A stretch of DNA of 64,000 nt. It comes from Monosporascus cannonballus. Lineage: Eukaryota; Ascomycota; Sordariomycetes; Xylariales. A model generated the notes under the pieces. The model was not told the origin of the DNA. It saw nothing but the letters and a program-made list of their open reading frames with translations, and did not search any database. The stretch is taken from positions 165,669-229,668 of the forward strand of contig QJNS01000125.1 of the NCBI GenBank assembly GCA_004154925.1. Reading direction: 5' to 3'. The first letter of the stretch is position 1; the number at the start of each line of letters is the position of its first letter. The position numbers were made by a program, and so were the translations under genes. This document shows positions 22,934 to 36,540 of this stretch, piece by piece.

Positions 22934-23159
22934 TTTTAATAATTAATAAATAGTTTACTGCTTAATTAAATTATAAACTTTTTTAAATTTAATATAAATA
23001 ATAATACCGGGTAACGTTTAAACAATAAATAATATATATAATTTTTATTATTAATTAATAAAATATTATTAATAAAATTTAATAATTTACCTTTTATTAA
23101 GGAAATTCTTTAATTAATTAATAATATGGTTTTTTTATAATGTATTTTTAAAAAGGTTT

Positions 23160-26100
23160 TTTTTCCTAGTTTTGGTAACAATTTTCTTTAATTCCTTAGG
23201 ATATTATTAAGGTTTAAGAACCGGAGCAAAAAGAAATTAAAGAAAAAAAAGAAAATTATGGGATAAAAAGCTAAAGATTTTTTGCAAAAGAAAAATTAGA
23301 CGTTTTAAAGGTAGAAGTTCAGAACCTAAAAAAAGAAAATGTACGATCAAAAAGAAAAAAATTAGTATTTCTACAGTTTGGCTCCTTTAAAGGGCAAAGC
23401 CAAAGGGTTAATTATTAATTTTCGTTATTAGACCAAAGGTAAACGTAAATAAAAACCTTGATTTTATTATTATTCGACGTAAACCGGATACGAAAAGGAA
23501 TTATTTTTTCTTTTGATTATTATGGAATGCTAGATATTAAGGGTTATAAGTTAACTTTCCCTAAGCCTTATAACGGATTAAAAAACCTTGATGGATTTTT
23601 GGTTTAAATTAAATTTCACCTTAAGTTTTATAAAAATTCTTTAACGGAAGATTACCAAAAAAATGGCCATTTTTCAGTTTCTAATTGGATAAGTACGTTA
23701 GTAATTCGAATTTATTTTAACGGATTATTTCGAAAAATACCTAAAGGAATTTTCGGATTTTATTAATTATATTTTTAGTAATTATGAAAATTTTGAAAAA
23801 AAATACGCGCCTTATTCGGTAACATGAATAAGGAATAAAACGTTATTAAATAATTTTACTTTTTTTACCAAACCAAGTTAATATTTAAGTATATTATTAA
23901 ATTTAATTATATAATAATTATTTTTAATTTACCAAAAAGCATATTATTCTATTTTTATTATAATGGCCTAAAACTTTAAATTAAGAACAAAATATATAAG
24001 GAATTAAAAATTAAATTTTTTACAAAATATATAAATATGGTTATTATTATTAACTGACGAACTTTTAATCGGTATTTCGAGAAAAAAAAGATTAATAAAC
24101 GAGGTAATAATAAGAGCTCCCGTAATTAAACCAAGAAGAATAAAGGTAAACCTTAAAAGGAAATAAGTTCCGTTTTAAAGAAGCCCAGGAAAAATAAGTT
24201 TAAAGTAAAATGTTTTAATTATGGCAAAAAGGGGTATTTTAAGAACGAATATCGTTCCCCTATGAAGAGGAATTCCAAAAAAGGAGGAATTCCTTAATTC
24301 CAGAAAAAAGCCAAAATAGCTAAATAAAAAACCGACAGTAAGGTAAAAAAAAAAAGAAAAAAAATTAATTTAATTTTTTTTTAGCTAGAATTTATTATTA
24401 CTATAATTATTCAAATTTAAAACGATAACCCAAAGTACGAAAATTATTTTATTTGCTAGGAATTTAAAGTTAAAACCTATAAATATTATTCCGGATAAAT
24501 GGTTTTTAAGATAGCCATAAAACTAAGATATTAATATTATTTTGATTTCCAGAAATATAAGATATATATAAAAAACGGTTAATTTTAATTAAATATTAAT
24601 AATTGCGGATGATTATTTTTAAAGTTTTGTAAATTCCTAAAATATATTATTTATGAGAAAATAGTATCGGTAAACCCTTATAATTTATTATATTTTATTA
24701 TTATTATTAGGATAATTATTTCGTTTATTTTAAAATTAAAAAAATAATAATTTTTAGCCCGGATGGCATAATAAAACTTTTATTAAACTAAATAATAAAT
24801 GCCGATATACTGAAATTCCCCGATAATTAAAATATTTTACATTTTGTTATTTATATTCCGAATTAAAATAAAGTCAGAAGGCCATATTATAAGGATATCT
24901 GTATTATTTCCCGATATTTTATATTTAATACGAATTCCTAAATATGAAAATACCTTTTCCGAAGATTTATCTTTTTAACCCTATAACCCGGAAAGCTCAA
25001 AACATAAAGATAAGCCAGAAAAAAATTATTATTTACGGATACCAATATGGCCGAAAAAAATAATACAAATATATAAACGATTATTATATTAGGTACGCCG
25101 TCAAAAAAGTCCGAAAATGAAAATATTTTTAATAACTAAATTATATTAATTAAAAAACGATAAAGGTTTTCGAAATTAAGGTATTAAAGAATCCCGTCCG
25201 ATAAGACTTTATATGAAATAACGAAAGGAATACGTAATCAAATTAAAATCCTTTTTTGATATAAAATAAAATACTTAAAGCTATAATTAATTCCGGCGTA
25301 AAAATAATTTTATTTTTTTTGTTATAACAAAAAAATATTAGATCTTTTAGAATTATAAATTAAAATTTTATAAGTTATATATAGTAGATAAAAATTTATT
25401 TACTTACGAAAATAAACGAATTTTTGGAAAAACTGAGGAATTCCCAATATAAATTTAAGGATATCAAAAATATATTTCGCTGGATATCGCCGACATTTCT
25501 AAATATAATATTATCCTAAAAATATTTTGGCTTTATTTTAATAACCCCTGGATTAATTAGAAAAACCGGATATTTTCCTGGGATAAAATATTAAAAAAAT
25601 AAGCGAAAACTTTGTTATATTATTAAAGAAATACGGATTCCTAATTAAATCTTTATAATATTACCGGAATATTAAGGATTTAAAAAATTATTTAAAAATA
25701 AAAAAGATTACGCATTACCGTTATATAATTAATAAGACCATAGGATATTTATTAAGAAAATATTATTCTAAATTCTATAAGATTTATTATATAACTTTAA
25801 AAAAGTTAAAAACTTTATGGAAAAACATATAATTAAATTTGAAAAAAATATATTTAATTTTTTAATTCTTTTATTAGATATTTAATTTTTATGGTACGAA
25901 AAACCAAAAATAACAAATAAAGGATTAATAAAGACAGAAATCTTATTTACCGAAAAATAATCAATTATAAATAATTAAATAATATTATGATTAAAAATAA
26001 ATATTTTTTAATTTTTATAACTATTTTTAAAAAAATGTTAATAAAGCTAAATAATTTATGGCGTTTAACTTACGCGATAATTATTACCGTATTAAAATGG

Positions 26101-28640
26101 CCAAAGGAAAAAAATAAAAAATAATATTTAAAATAATATATAAACTTTATAAATATTAAATAATATCCATAAGATTTACCAATATTTCTACCAGTTTCCA
26201 AAATTTGGTTATAATTATTTTATAATAATATTTGGATAAATTCGTATTCGTCTACCTCGACGATATCCTCATTTATTTCGAAATCTTAAAAAAACATAAG
26301 AAATATATCGTTTAAGTATTTAAAATTTTGAACGAAATTAATATTCGAATTAACTTTATTAAGAACGTATAACATATCCAGAAATTAAACTTTTTAGGAT
26401 TTATTCTTATATTAGGATAAATTCAAATTTAACGATTTAAGTTGGAAGTAATTAAGAACTAACTTATCCTTAATAAGGTAATTATTATAAATATTCGATA
26501 AATTTTAGGATTTACGGATTACGTACGCGGCCTAATTAAGGGATATAAAGATATAATTAGGCCTTTAATAAAATTTACTATTAAGGAATACGTTAGGAAA
26601 GAATTCCAACTTTTAGTGAAAGCAAAAGAAACGTTCCGGAAATTAAAAAAAGCAATTACCAACGAATTTATCGTAAGGATGCCAAATCCAGATAAAACGA
26701 AACGACTAAAGATAGATATTTTAAAGTATGCCTTGGGCGCAGTTTTGGAATAATAAGAAGGTAACAGCAAATAATACTTAATAACATATTACTTTAAAGT
26801 ATTCCGAAATATAGAATTTAGATACCAGATTTACGACAAAAAGTTATTAATAATTATTAATATTTTCAAAAAATAAAAACTTTTCCTTAACGGAATAAAA
26901 AAACTTTTCGATATTTACTTTAAATACAAAAATCTTATATAATTTATGAAAAACCAAAGGTTAAATAAACGACATAAGAAATAATAGATTTTTTTTATTT
27001 AGATTTAATTTTAAAATATATTATATTAAAAGAAAAAAATATTTAGGCGCATATTTTTAATTGTAAAAGGGATTACGATTCCAAAATCCCCAAAAGAAAT
27101 ATATAGATGTTATAATATAATAAGGACAGAACTATATATTTATGTAAAATAATGAAAAAACCGATTACCGAATTTTTGATATAGTTCCGGAATTTTTACG
27201 ATACGGAAAAATAAAAGGAAATCCAGCAATTAAAAGGATAACTTAAAGATCAGTTACTGTATTATGGCAAAATTTATGTTCCTAAAGATTAATAAAAATA
27301 ATTCGTAAAGAAATTTTATGAAAACTTATTATATGGATATTAAGAAATTTTTAAAATTACCCAATAACTATAAAAAAAATACGATTTCCCTAAGTTACGC
27401 CGTATAGTTAAAATAATTATCAAAAATTGCAACGTTTATAATAAGGCTAAGGCAATACGCTATGAGCCTTACGGGCTATTATAACTTACCGACAATTTTA
27501 ACAAAATATAAAATATTATAACTTAGGATTTTATTATTAATTTACCTTTATTTAAAAACCTAATTATTGGAATCGAATACGACGGAATATAAATAATTAT
27601 TAATAAATTTGCTAAATATAGGTATTTTTTATTTTTTAAAGAAAATATAACGGCAGAATAATTGGCTTACGTCTTTATTAAATAATACCTTAATAAATAT
27701 GAAATACCTAAAAAAATTATTTTAAACCAAAATACGTTATTTATTTCAAAATTTGGCATTAACTTTTTCAAATAAATTAATATTAAATTTAAATTTTTAA
27801 TAACGTATTATTTTTAAACGGATAACTAAACCGAAAAACTAAATTAAATCCTAGAACAATATTTGCAAACTTATATTAATTATTAACAAAATAATTAAAT
27901 AAAATTTTTATTATTAATATAAATTATTTATAACATATTAATTAACGAAAATATAGGCGTATTTTTTTATATAATTATATACGGATATAATATAAAAATA
28001 AAACAATTTAAATAATTACTTAATAAGGTATTAAAGATTATTATAATTACCTTAACAGCAAAAATATTAATTACAAAAATTAAAACGATTTAAACCCGTT
28101 TCCAAAATAAGTTACAATTTTTTTAATAACGAATAATTTAATATTACAATAAGAAAAGAATTAAAGGATTAATTTTAACGAAAGGAAATAAAATTTACTT
28201 ATTACGCCAGAAATAAAACGTAATTTCGAATATTTTATAAATTAAAATAAAAGAATTTAATAATAAGTTTAATTTTAAAAAGTTTAAACCTTTTAAAATT
28301 AATAAAATTATTTCCAAAATTAATTACTATTTATTATTATCCAAAAACATAAAAATATACCTTATTTTCCATATTTCTTTACTTAAATCAATATCTGAGA
28401 ACGCCCTTTTAGAAATAAGCCTGGAAATCGAAAAAAACGATAACAACAAGTATAAAATCGAATAGATATTAGATTTTAAAAAAATCAAAAATAAAACCCA
28501 GTATTTAATTAAATAAAAAAGATATTTACATAAAAAATACGTAGGAATTATTTAATTACTTAACAAATACGATGGACCTGGTTAAAATGTTTTACCGCTA
28601 AACTCTTAACCGACCGTTTTTAATACGGCCAAAGCTATAG
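23160..28640 (+). pseudogene. E3 gag-pol remnant
   Basis: Order and text match E1: gag near 23540-24000, zinc knuckle near 24210, protease near 25280-25530 (SLDIADIS then loss of the ILGMP end), RT with YLDD at 26253-26264, RNase H near 26700-27080, integrase near 27500-28000 and a chromodomain-like end near 28450. Apparent minus-strand open frames here (for example 26519-26770) are antisense shadows. Confidence 0.8.
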
Positions 28641-29476
28641 GCGATAAAGGCCCAGACCCCAAATCAAATCCTACGGCGTTTTAGTTAAAAAAATTAAAAT
28701 CAGAAATAAGTTGCGCTTATTTCCGACATAAACGTTCTTTTTCTTTATCTAGTTTTTTCTTTTTTTCCAGTTCGTCCAAAAAACGAAACCTATAACGAAT
28801 TATTTTAACCTTTCGGTGCTAAAAAAAAATCCTATTAACGATTAAGCCTTAATAATTTAATAATAATTTCGGCCTATAACCGCTGCAAATTTAATAAAGC
28901 TTTTTCTGCAACCCTCTTTTTATGGTTAATCCGAACCTTTTTAAACCGGATGTTTTAAAACGATTTGAAAGAAATATTATTTTTATTATATAAAATATTC
29001 GCCTTATAGCAAAATTAATATTTTTTTTCTTTTAATTATTTTATATTTTAAATTTAAATATTTATAATATTTATACGGTATAACTAAATATTTAAAGTCA
29101 GTAATGGACGATATTAGGTTTTTCTGGCTATTGGTAAAAGTTTTAAGCCGTTTTCGTAAAGGACTTAATATGGTAACGAATTAATTAAAATCCAGAAAAA
29201 AATAAAAGAAATTAATTAATAAATAAAGAAATTAACTTATTTATCTTTGGGACAAAAATCTTAAAAAAGGAAGAATAATATTATGGATTAAAAAGACCCC
29301 CGGCTAAAAAAGGGACCCAGGACCTAGGTCTGGTGGATAAATTTCGACCTTATTAAATGGTTTTTGCAGAAACGATAAAGACCATCCAGAGATATTTTAG
29401 GGATTATTAGAAATACTCCAGAAAACAGGCAAAAATGATATAAAGGTTATAAAAAATAAGAAAAATATAATAAGTA

Positions 29477-31346
29477 ACGTACCACACCACCTCACCGGAT
29501 GCACCACCTCACCGGATAGATTTTTAACACCTTCCAACTTTCTAACTTTGATTATTTATTTTTCAATACTAACATTATGGAACGGCTTATAAAAACAATA
29601 AGAATAAACCTAGCGATTCAAGCTAAAAAACGAGATCCGAAACTTAGTTATGCGACAATTAATTCTATATATGGAGTCGCCCATTTTACTGTACACGAAC
29701 GATATACCGGTAAACGCGCCCGAACCAATATTATCCTTAATTTGCGAAAATTAACGCCGACCGAAAAGAAATCGATTGTCGACCAAATCCTTAACCTAAA
29801 TACGCGAACGTTTCCTATCCGGCTTTAATACGTTGAAAATATAGCGAATTTGCTGCTAGCCCAGCGCGTTACAAAACGCGTCGGAATTAACTGGGCGTCG
29901 AAATTTGTTAAACGGCAAAAAAAGCTCTAAACGTATTTAAATCGGAAGATCGATTATCAAAAGGTATTATGCGAAAATCCAGATATATTTCGCAAATAGT
30001 TCGAGCTTATCCGGAATACAATCGCCAAATACGGCATCGCAAAAAAAATATTTATAATTTTAACGAAACGGGCTTTTTAATAGGGCTTTTTATGGCGACG
30101 GGCATAATAATTACAAATACTAAAAAACATAAAAAACTTAGATAAGCGTAATAAGGTAACCGGAAATAAGTTATAATTATTTAAGCTGTTAATTCGTAAA
30201 ATTGGGCTTTGTTGCCATTTATTATTATGGCGGGGAAAAACTATTTTGGATCTTGGTATAAAAAGAACCCATTACCAGCCGATTAGAAAATCGATTTAAG
30301 TAATAATAGCTGGATAACGAATAAATTAAGTCTAAAATGGATCTAATATTTCGATAAATATATTTAAACGCATACGAAAAGATCGAAATATTTTTTTATC
30401 TTTAACAGTTATAAAAGTTATTATTCGATAAAATTCGAAAAATACTGTACGAATAACGGCATTATTACGCTTTATATACTTACTTATTTTTCTTATCGAT
30501 TTTAACCTTTCGATATATCCTGTTTTTCCGTTTTAAAGCGTACATATTTGCTTTATATCGAGAATTTAATACGACGTTACCATATTTATATCGCGAAAAA
30601 AGATTTCCTTGCCGGTTTTTACGACGCGTTTAAAGCTGTTATAACGTCCAATAATATCAAATCCGGATTCGCAAAAATTGGATTTATTTTATTCGATCTT
30701 AATAACGTTCTTTCCGAACTGGAAGTTCCAGTTATACCTATATTAACCGTTTTGCCGCTTACCTCCACCGGTTCCATTTTTTCCCCTTTTACGAAAACCC
30801 CTAAAAATATCCGTAAAGTAATAAGGTAAGGACGTTACTTACAAAGAAAAATCAGAAATCACCAGGGTAGTTCGCCGACAAAAATCGTTAAATCGGTTAA
30901 TCTTTTGATAAAAAATAACTTAATGCTTTAGCACCAAGTTGCTTTTCTTACGGAAAAAACCGCCCAATTGCGCAAAACGAACCATATCCTTAGCAAACGT
31001 CAGAAAACCAAAAACAAACGTTTTTAGGAAGGAGAAACACTTACTATACAAAAAGGACAAGCTTTTCTGGCCGAAAAAAAAGGTGGTAATGAAAAATCCC
31101 AGTTAATAGCGGTTAAAAGTAATTATCGTAAAAGGGTTAGGACGAAGGAACGGAAGTGTGGCGTTTGTGGCAAGCCCGGATATAATGCGCGTACTTATGA
31201 AGAAGCTATAAATACGTCTAACGAAAAAGAATCCGATTAGTTTGAATTAATTTGATATGTTGTTATTGATTAATTTGAATTTGTTGTTGGAGGGTGCCAA
31301 AAACCATCCGGTGAGGTGGTGTATCCGGTGAGGTGGTGTGATACGT
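29477..31346 (+). mobile_element. Pogo/Fot1-like DNA transposon, copy 1 (1,870 bp)
   Basis: TA target duplications lie at 29475-29476 and 31347-31348. The inverted ends start ACGTAYCACACCACCTCACC. Each end carries the CACCACCTCACCGGAT motif twice in tandem. Removing the element restores uninterrupted E3 LTR sequence. ACGT ends, TA duplications and the DDE_1-type transposase place it in the pogo/Fot1 branch of Tc1/mariner. Confidence 0.93.
29577..31240 (+). pseudogene. Pogo-like transposase remnant, copy 1
   Basis: The frame opens at ATG 29577 and stays open for 83 codons covering the N-terminal helix-turn-helix (psq-like: LSYATINSIYGV, then ERYTGKRAR). It continues with stops ignored through a CENP-B-type region and the DDE_1 core. 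The first catalytic Asp (expected NFDETGF near 30063) reads Asn, and the second Asp (near 30400) also reads Asn. A further open stretch at 30548-30829 covers FYDAFKA..SNNIKSGF. The C-terminus has a zinc-knuckle-like CGVCGKPGYNARTY at 31157-31198 whose His and last Cys are both Tyr. Confidence 0.82.
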
Positions 31347-31522
31347 TACGAATTTCCTATATAAATAATATTTATTTAATTTCGTTTTTTAATTAAAAAA
31401 ATATTTTGAAATTTCCTTAATAAATATATTAAATTATTTTTCGCCTTATTATTACCTGCAAATTAAGACCCTTTTCGGATATTGCTTATACCTCCAGGTG
31501 GATGTATAACAGGTTCGTTACA

Positions 31523-32139
31523 GTTAGTAATTGCTTTTTTCAATTTCCGGAACGCTTCTTTTACTTTCTTTAAAAGCTCAAATTCTTTCCCAACGTATTC
31601 CTTGGTGGTAAGTTTCGTTAAAAACCTGATTATATCTCCATATCCCTTAATTAGGCCGCGTACGTAATCCGTAAATCCTAAAATTTGTTAAATATTTATA
31701 ATAATTGCTTTATTAAGGATAAACCAGTTTTTAATTGCTTTGAATTTAAAACGTTAAATTTGAATTTGTTTTAATATTAAAATAAATCCCAAAAAATTTA
31801 ATTTCTGGGTATATTATACGTTTTTAATACGGTTAATTCAAATATTAGTTTCATTTAAAGTTTTAAGTATTTAAACGATATATTTTTTATGCTTTTTTAA
31901 AGTTTCGAAATAAATGAAAATATTGTTAAAGTAAACGAATACGAATTTATCTAAATATTGTCGTAAAGTAATTATAACTAAACTTTAGAAATTAACGGAA
32001 ATATTAATAAATCCTATAGATATTATTTGGTATTTATAAAGTTTATATATTATTTTAAATGCCGTTTTCCATTTTCTCCTTTAATTATTTTAATACGATA
32101 ATAATTATTGCATAAGTTAAATACCGTAAACCATTTAAC
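31523..32139 (-). pseudogene. E2 RT fragment between E3 and E4
   Basis: About 617 bp of E2 pol on the minus strand, joining the sequence beyond E3 (22549) and beyond E4 (42158). It contains the RT catalytic region near 31940 with L-D-D altered to F-N-N. Confidence 0.8.
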
Positions 32140-32555
32140 TGTTACAGGAACAGAGGTTCCTGTCTCGAGGAGACCAACCTTTAAGGCCTAGCGCGGACCT
32201 GTCGCGGCTAAACCCCGGACGGGAAGCTTAGCTCTTAAAGTGATCTGGTTAATTTAGGTGATCTGGGGACCAGATTATATAAATCTAATAGATCTATGAC
32301 ATACTTACTTTAGGAATTAGGATATATAATAAATTAAACTTTTATATAAATAATACTTATTTAGTTTTATTTTTTAATTATTAATTTAAGCTTTTAATTA
32401 AAGGTAATTATACCGTTTTTTAATTAAAGGAAAAATCTTTAAATTTTTTTAATAAATATTTTAAATGATTTTTTATTTTATTATTATCTGCAAATCAAAA
32501 TCTTATTTCGGATAATTACTTATATTACTAAATAATATATAATAAGTTTATTATA
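32140..32555 (+). repeat. E4 5' LTR (type B)
   Basis: It starts TGTTACAGGAACAGAGGTTCC, well preserved for 130 bp, then AT-rich to its end. Partner 41742-42157. Confidence 0.92.
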
Positions 32556-34454
32556 TTTTAATAATTCCTTAATTAATAATTAACAAATAATTTACCGCCT
32601 AATTAAGATATAAGTTTTTTTAAATTTAATATAAACGATAATATCGGACGACGTTTAAAAAATACATAATATATACGATTTTTATTATTAATTAATAAAA
32701 TATTATTAATAAGATTTAACGATTTACCTTTTATTAAGGAAATCTTTTAATTAATTAATAATATAGTTCCTTTTATAATGCGATTTTAAGGAAATCTTTT
32801 TTCCTAACCTCGGTAATAACCTTCTCCGGTTTTTAAGACATTATTAAGGTTTAAGAACTGGAATAAGAAAAAATTAAAAGAAAAAAAGAAAAATATAGGG
32901 CAGGAAACCAAAAATCCCTTATAAAGGAAAAATTAAGCGCTTTAAAGGCAGAAGTCCAGAATTTGAAAAAAGAGAATGTACGATTAAAAAGAAAGAAATT
33001 AATATTTCCACAATTTGGCTTCCTTAAAGGGCGAAGCCAAAAAGCTGGTTATCGATTTTTTCCATTAGACCAAAGGCGAACGTAAATAAGAATTTCGATT
33101 TTGCTATTATTCGGCGTAAATCGGATATAAGAAAAGATTATTCCTTTCTTTAGTTACTATGGAATGCCAGATATTAAAGGTTATAAATTAACTTCCCTTA
33201 AACCTTATAACAGATTAAAAATCTTGATGGATTTTTGATTTAGGCTAGATTTTACCTTAAGTTCTATGAAAATTCTTTGACGGAGGATTATTAAAAAAAT
33301 AATAACCATTTTTTAACTTTTAATTAAATAAATATGTTAATAATTTAAATCTATTTTAACGGATTATTTCGAAAAATATCTAAAGGAATTTTCGGATTTT
33401 ATTAACTATATCTTTAGCGATTATAAAAACCTTAAAAAAATACGTACTTTATTCGGTAACTTTAATAAGAAATAAAACGTTATTAAGTAATTTTATTTTT
33501 TTTATTAAACCAAATTAATATTTAAATATATTACGAAATTTAATCGTTTAATAGTTATTTTTAACTTATTAAAAAACGTATTATTTTATCCTTATTATAA
33601 TAACCTAAAACCTTAAGTTAAGGACGAAATATTTAAGAAATTGAAAATTAAATTTTTTATAAAATATATAAATAAGGTTATTATTGTTAACCGATAAATC
33701 TTTAATCGATATCTCGAAAAGAAAAGGATTAATAAACGAAGTAACAATAAGAATTTCCGCAATCAAATTAAGAAAAACAAAGGCAAACCTTAAAAAGAAG
33801 CGAATTCCGTTTTAAAAAAACTTAAAAAAATAAATTTAAAGTAAAATATTTTAATTATGGTAAAAAGGGGTATTTTAAGAGCAAATATCGTTTTTCCGCC
33901 AAAAGGGATTCTAAAAAAAGAGGAATTCCTTAACCTTAGAAAAAAGCCAAAACGGCTAAATAAGAAACTGATAATAAGGTAAAAAAGGAAAAGAAAAAAG
34001 TTAGCTCGATTTATTTCCAGCCAAAATTTATTATTACCATAATCACTTAAATTTAAAACAATAATTTAAAATACGAAAATTATTTTATTTACCAGGATTT
34101 TAAGGTTAAAATTTATAAGTATTATCCCAGATAAATAATTTCCAAAATAATTATAAAGCTAAGATATTAATATTATTTTGATTTCCAGAAATATAAGATA
34201 TATATAAAGGACGGTTAATTTCGATTAAGTATTAATAATTACGGATAATTATTTTTAAAATTTTACGAATTCCCAAAATATATTATTTATAAAAAAATAT
34301 TACCGGTAAACCCTTGTAACTTATTACATTTTATTATTTATTATTAAAACGATTAACGTGCCATATAAGTATCCTGGATGCATAAGCATCCTGGATAATT
34401 TTTAACATATCCCAATTACTCAATTTTAATTGTCCATTTCTTAATACCAACAAT

Positions 34455-36540
34455 ATGGAACGGCTTATAAAAGAAACGAGAATGAACTTAGCCGTTCAAG
34501 CTAAAAAAAAAAAATCCGAAACTTAGTTATGCGAAACTTAGTTTTATTTATGAAGTTCCCCGATTTACTTTGCAGACGCGATATACCGGTATACCTTCTA
34601 AGAGCGATTATTTAGCCATATTGCGAAAATTAACGCCGACCGAAGAAAAATCGATTGTCGAACGAATCCTTGATCTAGATACGCGAACGTTTCCTGTCCG
34701 GCTCCAATATGTTAAAGATATGGCGAATCTGTTATTAGCCTAACGCGGTATAATACGCGTTGGGGTTAATTGGGCGTCGAATTTTGTTCGACGGCAAAAA
34801 AAGCTCCAAACGCGTTTAAATCGGAAGATCGATTATTAACGGGTCCTATGCAAAAATCCAAAAACATTTCGCAAGTAGTTCGAGCTTATTCGGGTTATAA
34901 TCGCAAAATACGGTATCGTAAAAGAAGACATTTACAACTTCGACGAAACTGGATTTTTGATAAGGCTTTTTATGGTAACGGGTATAGTAATTATTAATGC
35001 CGAAAAACGTAAAAAACTTAAATAAGCGTAATAAGGGAATAAAGAATGGATTATAGTTATCCAGGTTATTAATTCTTAAGGTTAGGCTATTCCGCCATTT
35101 ATTATTATGGCGGGGAAAAATTACCTTAGGTTTTAATATCGCGATAATTTATTACCAGCAGCCGATTAAAAGGTTATATTAAGTAATAATAACTAAATAA
35201 TTAATAAATTAGGTTTAAAATGGATTTAGCATTTTAATAAATATATTCGGACGCGTACGATCGGTTCGAAACGTTTTCTTATTCTCGACAGCTACGAAAA
35301 CTATTATTTGATAAAATTCGAAAAATATTATGCCAATTACAACATTATTACGTTTTATATACCTGCGCATTTTTCGTATCGACTTTAACCTTTTAACGTA
35401 TCTTATTTTTTTATTTTAAAACGCGCTTATTCGCAATATATCGAAAACCTAATATAACGCCATTATACCCATATTGTGACAGGAACAGGGGTTCCTGTCT
35501 CGAGGAGACCAACCTTTAAGGCCTAGCGCGGACCTGCCACGGCTAAACTCCGGACGAAAGGTCTTAGTTAGGACTTGGAGGGAAATGATCTAAGTAATCT
35601 AAGTGATCTGGACCAGATTACATAAATCACATAGATCCACGACATACTCACTTTAGGAATTAGGATATATAATAAATCGATCTCTTATGTAAATAGCACT
35701 TGCTTAGTTTCGTTCCTTAACTATTAATTTAAACTCTTAGCCAGAGGCAATTATACCGTTCTCTAATTAAGAGAGGAGTACCTTGAAATCTCCTTAACGA
35801 ACACATTAAATCATTCTTCGCCCTATTGTTACCTGCAAATTAAAACCCTCTTCGGATACTGCTCATACCTCCAGGTGGATGTATGACAGGTTCGTTACAC
35901 ATATTGCCAAAGAAGATTTTCTCGCCGGCTTTTACGATGCGTTTCAAACTGCCATAACGTCCGATAACATTAAATCTGGATTCGCAAAAGCTGGTCTTAT
36001 TTTATTCGATCCCAATAACGTTTTTTCTGAATTAGATATTCCTTTAATTGTCCTTACGCCGACTATCTCCTTGCTTACCTTTGCCGGTTCCATTTCCCCC
36101 CCAGCGAAAACCCCTAAAACTATCCGCGAAATAACAAAACAAAGGCGTTATTTAGAAAAAAAGATTAGAAATTATCAAAGAAGTTCGCTTACAAAAATAG
36201 TTAAATCGGTTAATCTTTTAATCAAAAGTAACCTATTACTTTTGCACAAAATGCTTTTTTTCGGAAAAAAGCTGCCCAATTACGCGAAACGAATCATATC
36301 TTAAGCAAACGTCGGAAAACCAAAAACAAACGTTTTCAAAAAGGAGGAACATTTACTATATAAAAAAAACAAGTTCTTCTGGCCCAAAAAAAGGGGGTAG
36401 TGAAAAAATACATCTAACAGCAACTGAAGGGGGTTATCGCAAAAGGGTTAAAACAAAGGAACGGAAGTATGGCGTTTGCGGCAAGCCCGGGCATAATACG
36501 CGTACTTATGAAGAAGTTATAAATACGTCTAGCGAATAAA
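34455..36540 (+). pseudogene. Pogo-like transposase remnant, copy 2
   Basis: The start ATGGAACGGCTTATAAAAG lies at 34455. The first catalytic motif is kept (FDETGF near 34938), as is LILD near 35280, though the following Gly reads Ser. After the solo LTR the C-terminal part is open at 35879-36304 (FLAGFYDAF..., NNVFSELDIP). The terminal zinc knuckle near 36475 is altered. It is less mutated than copy 1, but frameshifts and stops still kill it. Confidence 0.8.
35475..35899 (+). mobile_element. Solo LTR, type B, inserted in pogo copy 2
   Basis: 425 bp, TGTGACAGGAACAGG ... CAGGTTCGTTACA, with a perfect target duplication CATAT at 35470-35474 and 35900-35904. Scarcely mutated, so probably among the last insertions in the block. 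Confidence 0.93.

Larger units (their letters stand above)
22550..31522 (+). mobile_element. E3: plus-strand type A Gypsy element inserted in E2
   Basis: The 5' LTR is 22550-22933 (384 bp) and the 3' LTR is 29279-31522 including a pogo insertion. The target duplication is GTTAA at 22545-22549 and GTTAG at 31523-31527, identical apart from a G-to-A change. Both LTRs share the same internal deletion of about 40 bp (missing the GGCAATTATACCG stretch), which confirms they are a pair. The RT motif at 26253-26264 still reads YLDD, but the frame is stop-ridden. Confidence 0.92.
29279..31522 (+). repeat. E3 3' LTR (type A), interrupted by a pogo-like transposon
   Basis: LTR sequence lies at 29279-29476 and 31347-31522. 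The insertion is 29477-31346 with a TA duplication. The LTR ends CAGGTTCGTTACA at 31522. Confidence 0.9.

Noticed and set aside
26519..26770. Minus-strand 83-codon open frame and its near twin on the plus strand at 31482-31667
   Set aside because: Both are antisense readings of the Gypsy RT-RNase H region in E3 and E2; their similarity to each other reflects the shared transposon.
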